Positions 8,661 through 19,663 of a stretch of DNA of 64,000 bases are shown here, in pieces. The stretch covers positions 62,001 to 126,000 of the forward strand of contig NZ_SHMH01000007.1 of NCBI RefSeq assembly GCF_004283755.1, in the 5' to 3' direction. The first letter of the stretch is position 1. Every line of letters begins with the position of its first letter. A program made the translations under genes and the position numbers. The DNA is from Pseudoxanthomonas winnipegensis. Lineage in GTDB: Bacteria; Pseudomonadota; Gammaproteobacteria; Xanthomonadales; Xanthomonadaceae. The notes under the pieces were generated by a model that was not told the DNA's origin, did not search any database, and saw only the letters and a program-made list of their open reading frames with translations.

Positions 8661-11031
8661 AGGCTGCTCTGCCGCACTGGCGCGGGTTGCGCTGCTGGCC
8701 CTGCTGATCGCTCCGCCGGTCGCGGCCTTCGACCTGGCGCCGCCGCCTGCCGCGCCGATGGCCGACCCGCGCTACGACCAGGTGCTGTACCTGCAGGTGA
8801 GCCTCAACCAGACCGACACGGGCAAGATCGAGCGCTTCGAGCTGCGCCGCGGGCGCCTGCATGGATCCGTGCAGACCCTGCGCGCGATCGGCTTCCGCCT
8901 GGACGGGCGCGCGCCCGAAGATGTGCTCGCCCTGGATGCGCTGCCCGAGGTCGCGGTGCGCTACGAGCCCGAGGTCCAGCGCCTGTTCTTCGATGCGCCG
9001 CTGTCCGCGCTGAAGCTGGACACCACCGTGCTCGCACCCGAGCAGGAGCCCGCCCCGCAGGCCACCTCCTCGCCGGGGGCGCTGCTCAACTACGACCTCT
9101 ACGCCAATCGCACTGCCGACCAGACCAATCTGGCCGCCACCGTGGAACTGCGCGCCTTCGGCATCGGCCAGGGCGTGCTCAGCAACACCTCGGTCATACG
9201 CCTGTACGAGGGCCAGGGCACTCACGGCTGGCGGGTCGAACCGACGCGCCTGGACACCCACTGGCAGCTGGACCTGCCGGACCGGGCGCTGACCCTGCAG
9301 CTGGGAGATTTCTACAGCGACGCCCTGGACTGGACGCGCTCGATCCGCATGGCCGGCGTCCAGCTTGGGCGCAACTACGGGCTGCAGCCGTATCGCGTGC
9401 CCCCCCCCCCCCCGCCGGCCTTCCTCGGCGACGCCGCGGTGCCCTCGCAGGTGGAGCTGTATGTCGATGGCCTGCGCCAGTACAGCGGCCAGGTCGCCGC
9501 CGGGCCGTTCCAGCTCTCCACCCTGCCCGGCATCAACGGCACCGGCAACGCGCAGGTGGTGGTCACCGATGCCTTCGGCCAGGTGCGCACGCTGGATTTC
9601 TCCTTCTACGGCACCCAGGAGCTGCTGGCCAAGGGCCTGTCCGAGGGCGGCGTGGGGGTGGGCGTGCTGCGCGAGGACTACGGCCTGCGCTCGTTCCGCT
9701 ATGGCAACACCGTGGTGGGCACCGGGACGTTCCGCTATGGCGTCAGCGATGGCTTCACCGTCGAGGGTCACGCCGAGCATGGCGGCAACATCAGCAACGC
9801 CGGCGCGGGCGGACTGTGGCTGCTGGGCGGCGCCGGCGTGCTGTCGGCCTCCTATGCGCGCAGCCGCCGCGGCGATGAGGCAGGCGGCCAGACCGCGATC
9901 GAGCACACCTGGAACAACGGCACCTTCAACCTGGCCATCGGCACCCAGCGCACGCATGGGCGCTATCGCGATATCGGCAGCCTGCAGGGCAGCATCCCGG
10001 TCAGCGCCAGCGACCACGCGATCTTCGGCGTCTCCCTGCCCCGCTTCGGTTCGCTCAGCGCCAGCTACGTGCGGCTGCGCAACGAGGACGAACCCAGCCT
10101 GCGCTATGCGGGCCTGTTCTGGTCGCAGACCTTCGGCGAGGACTGGTCGGCCAACTTGTCGGTGAACCAGAACCTGGACGACGCCTCCGACCGCAGCCTC
10201 TATCTGTCGGCCTCGCTGGCGCTGGACGGGCTGCGCCGGGCCTCAGTCTCGACCCAGCGCAACGGCAACCTCAACACCCAGGTGGTCGAGGCTTCCCGAG
10301 CCGTACCCGGCGACGGCGGCCCCAACGGGCTGGGCTGGCGCGTGCAGGCCCGCAGCGGGACCGACGGCACCGGCGGTCTGGCCGAACTGGGCTGGCAGAA
10401 CGATGTCGGCCGCTACGGCCTGGGCGCGGCCAGCCAGGGCGGCACCACCTACGGCTATGCCAGCGCCAGTGGCAGCCTGGCCTGGCTGGGCGGCGGCGTG
10501 CTGGCCGCGCGTTCGGTCGACAACGCCTTCGGCGTGGTCTCGACCGGACGACCGCACATCCCGGTCCGGCTGGAGAACCGCCTGATCGGCCAGACCAACG
10601 CCGACGGTCTGCTGCTGGTGACCCCGCTGCAACCCTGGCAGCGCAACCGGGTCTCGATCGACATCCTCGACCTGCCCGCCGACCTGCGCGTGGACGAGGT
10701 GGAACGCGTGGTCACCCCGCGCGCCGGCGCCGGTCTGAAGGTGCCCTTCGCCATCACCCAGGTCCGCACCGCCACACTGGTCCTGCGCCATCCGGCCGGC
10801 CAGCCGCTGGCGGTGGGCAGCACGGTGACGCCGGTCGGTGCGAAGGAGCCGGTCGCCGTCGTCGGCCACGACGGCGAGACCTACCTCGACAACCTGCAGC
10901 TCAGGAACCGTCTGCGGATCGGCGCCGAATCGGGCACCTGCGTGGTGGATTTCGACTATCCCGCCCGGATCGCCTCCGCCCGGATCCCACGCATCGGTCC
11001 GCTGACCTGCGCCCCGGAGACCCGCCAATGA
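8614..11031 (+). CDS. Csu-type outer-membrane usher, with in-frame C14 tract
   Basis: An 805-residue outer-membrane usher forming the pilus secretion pore. A signal peptide is encoded at about residues 20-40 (ALLALLIAPPVAA), followed by an N-terminal chaperone-binding domain, a long beta-barrel (about 150-650) with a plug domain, and C-terminal domains ending near TCAPETRQ. No ATG exists near the N-terminus. GTG at 8614 is the plausible start, with AGGA six bases upstream, overlapping the chaperone gene. A run of 14 C at 9400-9413 encodes most of six prolines (263-268) in a conserved strand. Loss or gain of one C would truncate the protein. The frame is intact here. Confidence 0.88.
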   Translation: MKPRSVHCRSCRPPAEGCSAALARVALLALLIAPPVAAFDLAPPPAAPMADPRYDQVLYLQVSLNQTDTGKIERFELRRGRLHGSVQTLRAIGFRLDGRAPEDVLALDALPEVAVRYEPEVQRLFFDAPLSALKLDTTVLAPEQEPAPQATSSPGALLNYDLYANRTADQTNLAATVELRAFGIGQGVLSNTSVIRLYEGQGTHGWRVEPTRLDTHWQLDLPDRALTLQLGDFYSDALDWTRSIRMAGVQLGRNYGLQPYRVPPPPPPAFLGDAAVPSQVELYVDGLRQYSGQVAAGPFQLSTLPGINGTGNAQVVVTDAFGQVRTLDFSFYGTQELLAKGLSEGGVGVGVLREDYGLRSFRYGNTVVGTGTFRYGVSDGFTVEGHAEHGGNISNAGAGGLWLLGGAGVLSASYARSRRGDEAGGQTAIEHTWNNGTFNLAIGTQRTHGRYRDIGSLQGSIPVSASDHAIFGVSLPRFGSLSASYVRLRNEDEPSLRYAGLFWSQTFGEDWSANLSVNQNLDDASDRSLYLSASLALDGLRRASVSTQRNGNLNTQVVEASRAVPGDGGPNGLGWRVQARSGTDGTGGLAELGWQNDVGRYGLGAASQGGTTYGYASASGSLAWLGGGVLAARSVDNAFGVVSTGRPHIPVRLENRLIGQTNADGLLLVTPLQPWQRNRVSIDILDLPADLRVDEVERVVTPRAGAGLKVPFAITQVRTATLVLRHPAGQPLAVGSTVTPVGAKEPVAVVGHDGETYLDNLQLRNRLRIGAESGTCVVDFDYPARIASARIPRIGPLTCAPETRQ
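9400..9413 (+). repeat. Homopolymeric C14 tract inside the usher gene
   Basis: Fourteen consecutive C residues in the coding strand, followed by GCCGG. Tracts of this length slip during replication and are classic phase-variation sites. At 14 C the usher frame is open. C15 would stop at 9876-9878 and C13 at 10163-10165. No comparable homopolymer was noticed elsewhere in the window. Collapse or expansion by the sequencing or assembly process must also be considered. Confidence 0.9.
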
Positions 11032-12047
11032 GCCGCCGCCTGCCGTGCTGCCTGCTGCTGGCCCTGCTGGCGCTCTGGGCCTGGGCGCCGAGCGCGCGCG
11101 CGGCGACGGTGTGCACCGCCACCACGCCGACGGTGCTGGCCTTCGGCAATGTCTCGCCCACACAACCCACCGATACCGTCACCTCCTTCACCGTGACCTG
11201 CAGCACCGCCGCGCTGGCCGTGCTGAGCAACACCAAGGTGCGGCTGTGCGTGGGTCTGGGCCCAGGCAGCGTCGATACCTCGCTGTCGCCGCGTCGTCTG
11301 CGCAACGCCGACGGCGACACGCTCAACTACCAGCTCTATCTGGACCCGGCCCGCAGCCAGATCTGGGGCGCGCTGGGCAATGCGGTCAGCACCGTGCTGG
11401 TGCTGGATTTCGATTACGCGATTCCGTTGATCATCGGTGGCTCGCAGGCGCAGACCGTGACCATCTACGGCCGCATTCCGGCCAACCAGGCGCTGGCGGC
11501 GGGCAGCTATGGCAGCACCTTCGCCGGCGCCAGCACCGTGCTGACCTATGCGGCCAACACGCCGCTGCTGGGCGCCGCGGCGAGCTTTCCCGCCGCCTGC
11601 AATGTCTCCGGCGCGACGACTGCCAACGACGCCTTCCCCTTCGTCGTCTCCGCCAACGTGCCGGGGCAGTGCTACGCCTACAGCGCCAGCGATCTGGACT
11701 TCGGCAGCGTCGCGGGCTTCATCGCCGCCAATGTCGACCAGACCTCCGCCATCGGCCTGACCTGCACGCGACGCACCGCCTGGCAGCTGGGCCTGGACAA
11801 TGGCAGCAACGCCCTGCTCGGCCAGCGGCGCATGCGCCAGGGCGCCACCGCCCAGTACGTCGCCTACGACCTCTACCTCGACCCCGCGCGCAGCCAGCGC
11901 TGGGGCAACGTTCTGAACACCGACACCTTGCAGGGCACCGGGACCGGCGCCGCCCAGACCGCCACCGTCTACGGCCGCGTGCCGTCCGGGCAGAGCGCGG
12001 CCGCCGGCAGCTACAGCGACACCATCACTGTGACCATCACCTACTGA
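11028..12047 (+). CDS. Csu-type pilus tip protein with two spore coat U domains
   Basis: A 339-residue exported protein with a signal peptide (1-25, ending in SARA) and two SCPU domains, about 26-175 and 185-339. Each has paired cysteines, a YxLYLDPARSQ turn followed by WG, and a final TVTxTY-type strand. Two-domain SCPU proteins at the end of such operons (CsuE-like) are the tip adhesins of archaic pili. The start ATG overlaps the usher stop in ATGA, indicating coupled translation. The adhesion target is unknown. Confidence 0.88.
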   Translation: MSRRLPCCLLLALLALWAWAPSARAATVCTATTPTVLAFGNVSPTQPTDTVTSFTVTCSTAALAVLSNTKVRLCVGLGPGSVDTSLSPRRLRNADGDTLNYQLYLDPARSQIWGALGNAVSTVLVLDFDYAIPLIIGGSQAQTVTIYGRIPANQALAAGSYGSTFAGASTVLTYAANTPLLGAAASFPAACNVSGATTANDAFPFVVSANVPGQCYAYSASDLDFGSVAGFIAANVDQTSAIGLTCTRRTAWQLGLDNGSNALLGQRRMRQGATAQYVAYDLYLDPARSQRWGNVLNTDTLQGTGTGAAQTATVYGRVPSGQSAAAGSYSDTITVTITY

Positions 12048-12082
12048 CGCGCAAGGTCAGAACCGACCCGCGCAGGCGACGC

Positions 12083-12124
12083 CAGGGCGTGTTCCTTGTG
12101 AACGCGGTCTCATAAAACGCCCTG
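12083..12124. terminator. Possible stem-loop after the pilus operon
   Basis: CAGGGCGT (12083-12090) can pair with ACGCCCTG (12117-12124), with a nested GTTC/GAAC hairpin in the loop. There is no U-tract, so a terminator role is only suggested by the position 36 bases after the last pilus gene. Confidence 0.3.
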
Positions 12125-12152
12125 CGATGCGACTTCATGCGCCATGCCGGAG

Positions 12153-12170
12153 TTGGCACGCCGCCTGCAT
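12153..12170 (+). promoter_or_regulatory. Sigma54-type (-24/-12) promoter candidate
   Basis: TTGGCACG followed by CCGCCTGCAT gives GG (12155-12156) and GC (12167-12168) with the exact 10-base spacing required by sigma54 RNA polymerase. The -24 element is a perfect TTGGCACG; the -12 element is CTGCA instead of TTGCA. Transcription would begin near 12180 and read first into the 23-residue ORF at 12221. No activator gene is nearby. Confidence 0.5.
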
Positions 12171-12220
12171 GACTCCGGGCAGACCGGGCATCTCGCCCGT
12201 CCACCTCCCCCGGAAACCCC

Positions 12221-12292
12221 ATGCGCCTGTCCTCCTCCCGCCGTCTGCTGCTGCTCGTCATCCTGATCGCCGCCGCCCCGCTGCTGGCCTGA
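12221..12292 (+). CDS. Small hydrophobic peptide ORF, 23 residues
   Basis: ATG to TGA encoding MRLSSSRRLLLLVILIAAAP followed by LLA. It has a basic N-terminus and one hydrophobic stretch long enough to insert into or cross the inner membrane, like a bare signal sequence or a small membrane peptide. It sits between the sigma54-like promoter and the rpsB promoter, with only a weak GGA upstream as ribosome site. It could be a regulated small membrane protein, a leader peptide, or chance. I do not recognise it. Confidence 0.35.
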   Translation: MRLSSSRRLLLLVILIAAAPLLA

Positions 12293-12310
12293 CCCGCGCC
12301 AGGGCGCGAT

Positions 12311-12340
12311 TTGCGCCCACCTGCGCCCGCCGGCTATAAT
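12311..12340 (+). promoter_or_regulatory. Strong sigma70 promoter of rpsB-tsf
   Basis: TTGCGC (12311-12316) and a perfect TATAAT (12335-12340) separated by 18 bases. The predicted transcription start near 12347 gives an rpsB 5' leader of about 200 nt. This is the best sigma70 promoter in the window, as expected for a ribosomal protein operon. Confidence 0.8.
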
Positions 12341-12346
12341 CCGCCG

Positions 12347-12549
12347 GCTCTGAAAGGCCGCCAGGCCTTGTAGAGACCGCCCACGCCGGGCGTCACCGGC
12401 GAATACACACCTGCTGCCACAGCCCGTGCCGGGGTGCCTTCCTTACCAGGAGGGTTCGGCCACGGACGCCGCAGGGAGGCCCAACCCCGGAACCATCAGT
12501 GCCGCATCCAAAACGCGCGGCCGGTTCCACTGCCTTGGAGTTTTTCACG
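12347..12549 (+). promoter_or_regulatory. Structured rpsB leader, probable S2 autoregulatory region
   Basis: About 200 nt of untranslated leader between the promoter and the rpsB ATG, rich in short GC palindromes. In E. coli the equivalent leader (overlapping the t44/tff RNA between map and rpsB) mediates repression of rpsB-tsf by S2. By position this is its counterpart; I have not matched its secondary structure. An in-frame ATG at 12499 lies in the leader but does not look coding. Confidence 0.5.
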
Positions 12550-13332
12550 ATGTCCCAGATCACCATGCGCCAGATGCTGGAAGCCGGCGTGCACTTCGGT
12601 CACCAGACCCGCTACTGGAACCCGAAGATGGCCCCGTACATTTTCGGTGCCCGCGGCAAGATCCACATCATCAACCTGGAAAAGACCCTGCCGCTGTTCG
12701 TTGACGCGATGAACTTCATCAGCGCCATCGCCCAGAAGCGCGGCACCATCCTGTTCGTCGGCACCAAGCGTTCGGCCCGCGAAGCCATCAAGGAAGAAGC
12801 CGAGCGTTGCGGCATGCCCTACATGACCCAGCGCTGGCTGGGCGGCTCGCTGACCAACTTCGCCACCGTGAAGAAGTCGGTCGCCCGCCTGAAGGAGCTG
12901 GAAGCGGCCGAGACCGACGGCACCTTCGAGAAGCTGGTCAAGCACGAAGTGCTGGGCCTGCGCCGCGAGCGCGACAAGCTGCAGGCCTCGCTGGGCGGCA
13001 TCAAGGAGATGAACCGTCTGCCCGACGCCCTGTTCGTCATCGACATCGGCCATGAGGACATCGCCATCAAGGAAGCCAAGAAGCTCGGCATCCCGGTGGT
13101 CGCCGTGGTCGACTCGAACTACGACCCGGCCCTGGTGGACTACGCCATCCCGGGCAATGACGACGCCATCCGCGCCGTGCAGCTGTACGCCCGCGCCGCC
13201 GCCGACGCCGTGCTGGAAGGCAAGGCCGCCGCGCCGAACTCGGCCACCGTGCGCGAGGAAGAGTTCAGCGAAGGCAACGCCGAGGCCAAGCCGGCCCGTC
13301 GTGGCCGCAAGAGCGACGAAGCCGCCGCCTAA
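12550..13332 (+). CDS. rpsB: 30S ribosomal protein S2
   Basis: S2, 260 residues, late-binding protein of the small subunit and bridge for bS1. The sequence [20 protein letters not shown] is the family N-terminus, with the coiled-coil helical insertion around 100-160 and the [19 protein letters not shown] and VDSNYDP strands following. The C-terminal tail (240-260) is charged ([12 protein letters not shown]). The ATG at 12550 is chosen over 12499 because it starts exactly at the conserved N-terminus and has GGAG nine bases upstream. It forms an operon with tsf. Confidence 0.97.
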   Translation: MSQITMRQMLEAGVHFGHQTRYWNPKMAPYIFGARGKIHIINLEKTLPLFVDAMNFISAIAQKRGTILFVGTKRSAREAIKEEAERCGMPYMTQRWLGGSLTNFATVKKSVARLKELEAAETDGTFEKLVKHEVLGLRRERDKLQASLGGIKEMNRLPDALFVIDIGHEDIAIKEAKKLGIPVVAVVDSNYDPALVDYAIPGNDDAIRAVQLYARAAADAVLEGKAAAPNSATVREEEFSEGNAEAKPARRGRKSDEAAA

Positions 13333-13463
13333 GGCGTCACGGCCGTGCAACGCCGGCGCGCCACTGTGCGCCGGCTCAGGGCGGCGGGGCGCAGGCTCCG
13401 CCGCTGTCGCTTCAAGGACCGGCGCTTGCGCCGTCCACCCCATTCCCAACTGAGGTCATCACC

Positions 13464-14342
<879 letters not shown>

Positions 14343-14368
14343 TCGCCACACGCTCCAAAGCAACACCC

Positions 14369-14403
14369 GAAAGGCCGCGGACACCGCGGCCTTTCGCTTT
14401 TTT
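14369..14403 (+). terminator. Rho-independent terminator of rpsB-tsf
   Basis: A perfect 12-bp stem, GAAAGGCCGCGG / CCGCGGCCTTTC, with a 3-base loop ACA, followed by GC and six T. Confidence 0.95.
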
Positions 14404-14410
14404 GCCCCCC

Positions 14411-14482
14411 GTAGAGCGGAGCTTGCTCCGCTGGGCCTTCCCACGAACCGAACGAAGAGCAGCGGAGCAAGCTCCGCTCTAC
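14411..14482. repeat. Paired GTAG-type REP element, copy 2
   Basis: GTAG plus AGCGGAGC-TT-GCTCCGCT at 14411-14432 and its inverse at 14461-14482. The 28-bp spacer matches the reverse complement of the spacer of copy 3 (46872-46945) almost throughout, so copies 2 and 3 are the same element in opposite orientation. It sits between the tsf terminator and the end of radA. A 14-mer, GAGACAGTTGCTCC, at 14507-14520 recurs beside copy 3. Confidence 0.9.
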
Positions 14483-14597
14483 AAGGCGACCGCGACTGGG
14501 CCGGAAGAGACAGTTGCTCCAGCCAGGCAAGTTTCCGCAAGGCCGGATTTCCACCGGGCCGCCTCGCCTGTCCGGGAGCCTCAGCCCAGGCGAATCT

Positions 14598-15992
<1,395 letters not shown>

Positions 15993-16098
15993 GGAGCGTT
16001 CCCTGGAGAAAAAACCGGGCGCCACTGTAGCCGGGCGGCGTCTCGGCCGACGAGACCGGCGCGGGCCGGCACGGCGCGCTTTCGACGTACCTTAGCCC

Positions 16099-17040
16099 GT
16101 GAAGCCTTCTCCAAGCCGCCCACCCGTGAGCCGTCTCCGCCTGCCCCATGGCCCGCTGCGCACCCTGCTGCTCCTGCTGCCGCTGGTGCTGCTGGCGGTC
16201 TGCGGCTGCGTGTACATCGCCCGGAGCCTGCCGCGGAACGCCAATCACGTGCTGGACCCGGATGCGTACTTCACCGGCCCGGGTCTGGCGCTGGCGCGAG
16301 CGGTGGACCACCTGGATACGCGCCGCATCGACCAGCTGGTCCGCGAACAGGGCCTCGACCCGAACACCGTCTTCGATCGCAGCGGCCGTCCCCTGCTGGC
16401 CTGGCCGGTACTCACCGCCAACCCGGAGGGGCTGAGGCTGCTGCTCGACGCCGGCGCCTCGCCGAATGTGCGCGGCCAGGCCGGCACGGCCGCGGCGTTC
16501 GAGTCGGCGCTGGTGCCGGCGGCCGAACGGTCCGATCCCGACTACCTGACCGAACTGCTGATGCGCGGCGGTGACCCCAACACGCGCAACGCCGAGGGCC
16601 AGCCGCTGCTGTACGTGGCCTTCAAACACGGCCGCTGGGCCAACGTGCAGCACCTGATCCTGTCCGGCGCCAACCAGGACACCGTCCTGGACGGCGCCGA
16701 CCACTACGACACCGTGCTGAGCTGGTACGCGCGCAGCGGCCGCTTCGATCGGCTGTACTGGCTGCTGGAACACGGCGGCGACCCGACCCTGCGCATGCAC
16801 GACCTGGAGGGTGCGCGCCTGCTCGGCACCGCGCAGTCCAACGACGGGCGCATGCCCATCGTGGAGGACGCCTTCTACCGCGACGTACCCGAGGCGATGC
16901 GCGACTGGCAGCGCGCCTGCCAGGCCTGGCTGCTGGACAAGGGCATCGGCCGCCCGCCGATGCCACCGACCCTGCGCCCGCGCCAGCGCGATCCGCTGCC
17001 TTCCGACCAGGAAGCGGGACCGGGCAGCATCGCGCTGTAG
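16099..17040 (+). CDS. Membrane-anchored ankyrin-repeat protein
   Basis: A 313-residue protein with a hydrophobic N-terminal segment (about 20-45, LLLLLPLVLLAVCGCVYIA) that acts as a membrane anchor or uncleaved signal, and four or five ankyrin-like repeats from about 60 to 240 (for example EGLRLLLDAGASPNVRG and LTELLMRGGDPNTRNAEGQPLL). The C-terminus is proline- and charge-rich. Ankyrin repeats bind proteins; the partner is unknown. The start is GTG with no ribosome site; TACCTT ends 5 bases before it, so the transcript may be leaderless. It is upstream of tilS with a 139-bp gap and functional linkage is unlikely. Confidence 0.75.
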   Translation: MKPSPSRPPVSRLRLPHGPLRTLLLLLPLVLLAVCGCVYIARSLPRNANHVLDPDAYFTGPGLALARAVDHLDTRRIDQLVREQGLDPNTVFDRSGRPLLAWPVLTANPEGLRLLLDAGASPNVRGQAGTAAAFESALVPAAERSDPDYLTELLMRGGDPNTRNAEGQPLLYVAFKHGRWANVQHLILSGANQDTVLDGADHYDTVLSWYARSGRFDRLYWLLEHGGDPTLRMHDLEGARLLGTAQSNDGRMPIVEDAFYRDVPEAMRDWQRACQAWLLDKGIGRPPMPPTLRPRQRDPLPSDQEAGPGSIAL

Positions 17041-17179
17041 CCCGCATCGCGCGCCTTGCCTGCGGACGGCGCGCGATCGAAGGACCGGCGCATGCCGCAC
17101 TCGATGCGCCAGCCGCTGCGCCGCAACCGCAGGTGGTCCGCGCGTCGCCGCGCCGCACCCTGCGTGGCACCATCCCCGG

Positions 17180-18475
17180 ATGGCCTCACCGACCGACCTG
17201 CTGGCCGCCCTGCCCGCCACCACGCCCGAGGCCGCGCTGTGGGTGGCGCTGAGCGGCGGCCTGGATTCCACCGCACTGCTGCACGCGCTGGCCGCCACCT
17301 GGCCCGGCCGCGTGCGCGCCGTCCATGTGCACCACGGCCTGCATGCCGACGCCGATGCCTGGGAAGCCCACTGCGTGGCGCTGTGCGCGCGGCTGCAGGT
17401 GCCGCTGCGGGTCGAACGCGTCGTGGTCGAACGCGCCGGCGAGGGACTGGAGGCCGCCGCACGCCGCGCGCGCCACGCGGCCTTCGCCCGCGTCCTGCGA
17501 CCTGGCGACCTGCTGGTCGCCGCCCACCACCGCGACGATCAGGCCGAGACCTTTCTGCTGCGCGCGCTGCGCGCCTCGGGGCCCGAAGGCCTGGCGGCGA
17601 TGCGGCCGCTGCGCCCGTTCGCGCAAGGCCAACTGTGGCGGCCCTGGCTGGACCTGCCGCGCAGCGCGATCCTGGCCTACGCCCAGGCCCATAACCTGCG
17701 CTGGGTCGAGGACCCCAGCAATGCCGATGCCGCGCTGGACCGCAACTTCCTGCGCCACCACGTGCTGCCGCTGCTGCGCCAGCGCTGGCCGCACGCCGAC
17801 GCCGCCCTGGCGCGCAGCGCCGCGCTGAGCGCGCAGGCCGACGCGCTGTTGCTGCAGCTGGACCAGGACGCGCTGGACCGCGCGCGCACCGACGATGCGC
17901 AGCTGCTGTCGGTTCCCGCGCTGCGGGCGCTGTCGCCCGAACTGCGCGCGCGCGCCGTGCGCCGCTGGATCGCCACGCTGGGCCTGCCGCCGCTGCCGGC
18001 GCAGGGCATCGTCCAGTTGGAGACCAGCCTGCTCGATGCCGGGCACGATGCGCAGGCGCGCTTCGACTGGGGCGATGCGCGCCTGCAGCGCTGGCGCGAC
18101 CTGCTGCACGCCGGCCGCGCAACGCCGCCGCTGCCCCGCGCATGGCGCACGCACTGGCGCGGCGATGCGCCGCTGGCATTGCCCGGCGGCGGCGAACTCC
18201 GGCTGCAGGGCGCGGCGTTCGAGCCCCCGGTGCAGGTCGGCGCGCGCCAGGGCGGCGAACGCATCCAGTTGCCTGGGCGGACGCATTCGCACGCGCTCAA
18301 GCACGCGCTGCAGGCGGCCTGCATTCCGCCGTGGCAGCGCGCGCAGCTGCCGCTGCTGCGCGACGCCGAGGGCAGCGTGCTGGCGATGGGCGACCGCCTC
18401 CTGTCCGGCCCGTTCCAGGCCTGGCTTGAGGCGCAGAACGCCCGATTGCACTGGACACCGCCGAGCCGCGTTTGA
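17180..18475 (+). CDS. tilS: tRNA(Ile)-lysidine synthase
   Basis: TilS, 431 residues, ligates lysine to C34 of tRNA-Ile(CAU), turning an AUG decoder into an AUA decoder. The N-terminal PP-loop ATPase has SGGLDST at 25-31, and the [12 protein letters not shown] and [14 protein letters not shown] motifs are typical. The substrate-recognition region (about 220-310) and the C-terminal tRNA-binding domain with [13 protein letters not shown] follow. The frame is open upstream of the ATG at 17180, but that stretch overlaps the ankyrin gene and does not look like TilS. xseB begins 35 bases after the stop. Confidence 0.93.
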   Translation: MASPTDLLAALPATTPEAALWVALSGGLDSTALLHALAATWPGRVRAVHVHHGLHADADAWEAHCVALCARLQVPLRVERVVVERAGEGLEAAARRARHAAFARVLRPGDLLVAAHHRDDQAETFLLRALRASGPEGLAAMRPLRPFAQGQLWRPWLDLPRSAILAYAQAHNLRWVEDPSNADAALDRNFLRHHVLPLLRQRWPHADAALARSAALSAQADALLLQLDQDALDRARTDDAQLLSVPALRALSPELRARAVRRWIATLGLPPLPAQGIVQLETSLLDAGHDAQARFDWGDARLQRWRDLLHAGRATPPLPRAWRTHWRGDAPLALPGGGELRLQGAAFEPPVQVGARQGGERIQLPGRTHSHALKHALQAACIPPWQRAQLPLLRDAEGSVLAMGDRLLSGPFQAWLEAQNARLHWTPPSRV

Positions 18476-18510
18476 TTGACCCTTCGCAGCATGGCCCCCA
18501 CACTTTGCCC

Positions 18511-18771
18511 ATGGCTAACAAACCCACCGCCGACGCCTCGCCCGTGGCGCATTTCGAGCAATCGCTGGACGAGCTGGAGCAGCTGGTCGCGCGCATGGAA
18601 CAGGGCGACCTGAGCCTGGAAGAGTCCCTGGCCGCCTACGAACGCGGCGTCGGCCTGTACCGCAGTTGCCGCACCGCGCTGGAGCAGGCAGAGCTGCGCG
18701 TGCGCCTGCTCACCGACCCGGACCGCCCCGAGACCGCCGAGCCCTTCGCGCCGCTGCCCGATGGGCAGTGA
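18511..18771 (+). CDS. xseB: Exodeoxyribonuclease VII small subunit
   Basis: XseB, 86 residues, forms the helical multimer that associates with XseA to degrade single-stranded DNA. The core [20 protein letters not shown] and [17 protein letters not shown] are diagnostic. The ATG at 18511 is preferred to an upstream in-frame ATG at 18472, which overlaps tilS. Its last 11 bases overlap ispA in another frame, as in many proteobacteria. The large-subunit gene xseA is not in the window. Confidence 0.92.
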   Translation: MANKPTADASPVAHFEQSLDELEQLVARMEQGDLSLEESLAAYERGVGLYRSCRTALEQAELRVRLLTDPDRPETAEPFAPLPDGQ

Positions 18772-19639
18772 GACCGCGTTCGCGCGCTGGGCACAGCGCG
18801 TCGAAGCGGCGCTGGAGGCCGCGCTGCCCGCGCCCGACCTGGCCCCGCAGCGCCTGCACGCGGCGATGCGTCACGCCGTGCTCGGCGGCGGCAAGCGCAT
18901 GCGCCCGCTGCTGGTCTACGCGGCCGGCACGCTGACCGGCGCCGATGAAGCCACGCTCGATGCGCCCGCCGCGGCGGTGGAACTGATCCACGCCTATTCC
19001 CTGGTGCACGACGACCTGCCGGCGATGGATGACGACGCGATGCGCCGCGGCCGGCCGACCGTCCACGTGGCCTTCGACGAAGCCACCGCGATCCTGGCCG
19101 GCGACGCGCTGCAGACGCGCGCCTTCGAAGTGCTCGCCGACGCGCACGCCGAGCCCGCGCTGCGCGTGGCCTGGCTGCAGACCCTGGCCCGGGCCAGCGG
19201 CGTGGCCGGCATGTGCGGCGGCCAGGCGCTGGACATCGACGCCACCGGCCAGCAGCAGTCGCTGGCCGCGCTGCAGCGCATGCACGCGCTCAAGACCGGC
19301 GCCCTGATCCGCGCCAGCGTGCGGCTGGGCGCGCTGGCCGGCGGCGCGGACGCGGACACGCTGCAGCGCCTGGACCGCTTCGCCGACGCGCTCGGCCTGG
19401 CCTTCCAGGTGCGCGACGACATCCTCGACGTCGAAGCCAGCTCCGAGACCCTCGGCAAGACCGCCGGCAAGGACGCCGCCCAGGACAAGTCCACCTATCC
19501 CGCCCTGCTTGGCATGGACGGCGCCAAGGCCAGGCTGGACGACCTGGCCGCGCAGATGCGCGACCTGCTCGCCCCTTTCGCCGAGCGCGCCGATGCACTG
19601 GCCGCGCTGGGCGAGCTGACGGTGCGGCGCGGGCATTGA
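18761..19639 (+). CDS. ispA: Farnesyl diphosphate synthase (polyprenyl synthetase)
   Basis: A 292-residue polyprenyl synthetase making farnesyl diphosphate from IPP and DMAPP/GPP for quinones and undecaprenyl carrier. The first aspartate-rich motif DDLPAMD (84-90) with the following RRGRPT and the second DDILD motif near residue 224 are both intact; GGGKRMRP (42-49) binds diphosphate. Length fits short-chain bacterial enzymes. It overlaps xseB by 11 bases. The usual third gene of this cluster, dxs, does not follow; a leftward lipoprotein gene does. Confidence 0.93.
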   Translation: MGSETAFARWAQRVEAALEAALPAPDLAPQRLHAAMRHAVLGGGKRMRPLLVYAAGTLTGADEATLDAPAAAVELIHAYSLVHDDLPAMDDDAMRRGRPTVHVAFDEATAILAGDALQTRAFEVLADAHAEPALRVAWLQTLARASGVAGMCGGQALDIDATGQQQSLAALQRMHALKTGALIRASVRLGALAGGADADTLQRLDRFADALGLAFQVRDDILDVEASSETLGKTAGKDAAQDKSTYPALLGMDGAKARLDDLAAQMRDLLAPFAERADALAALGELTVRRGH

Positions 19640-19663
19640 GTCCGCTGCTTACGCCCCCCGCTA

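Noticed and set aside
12499-12549. Upstream ATG as the rpsB start
   Set aside because: The extension lacks similarity to S2, while the ATG at 12550 starts the conserved N-terminus and has GGAG in front.
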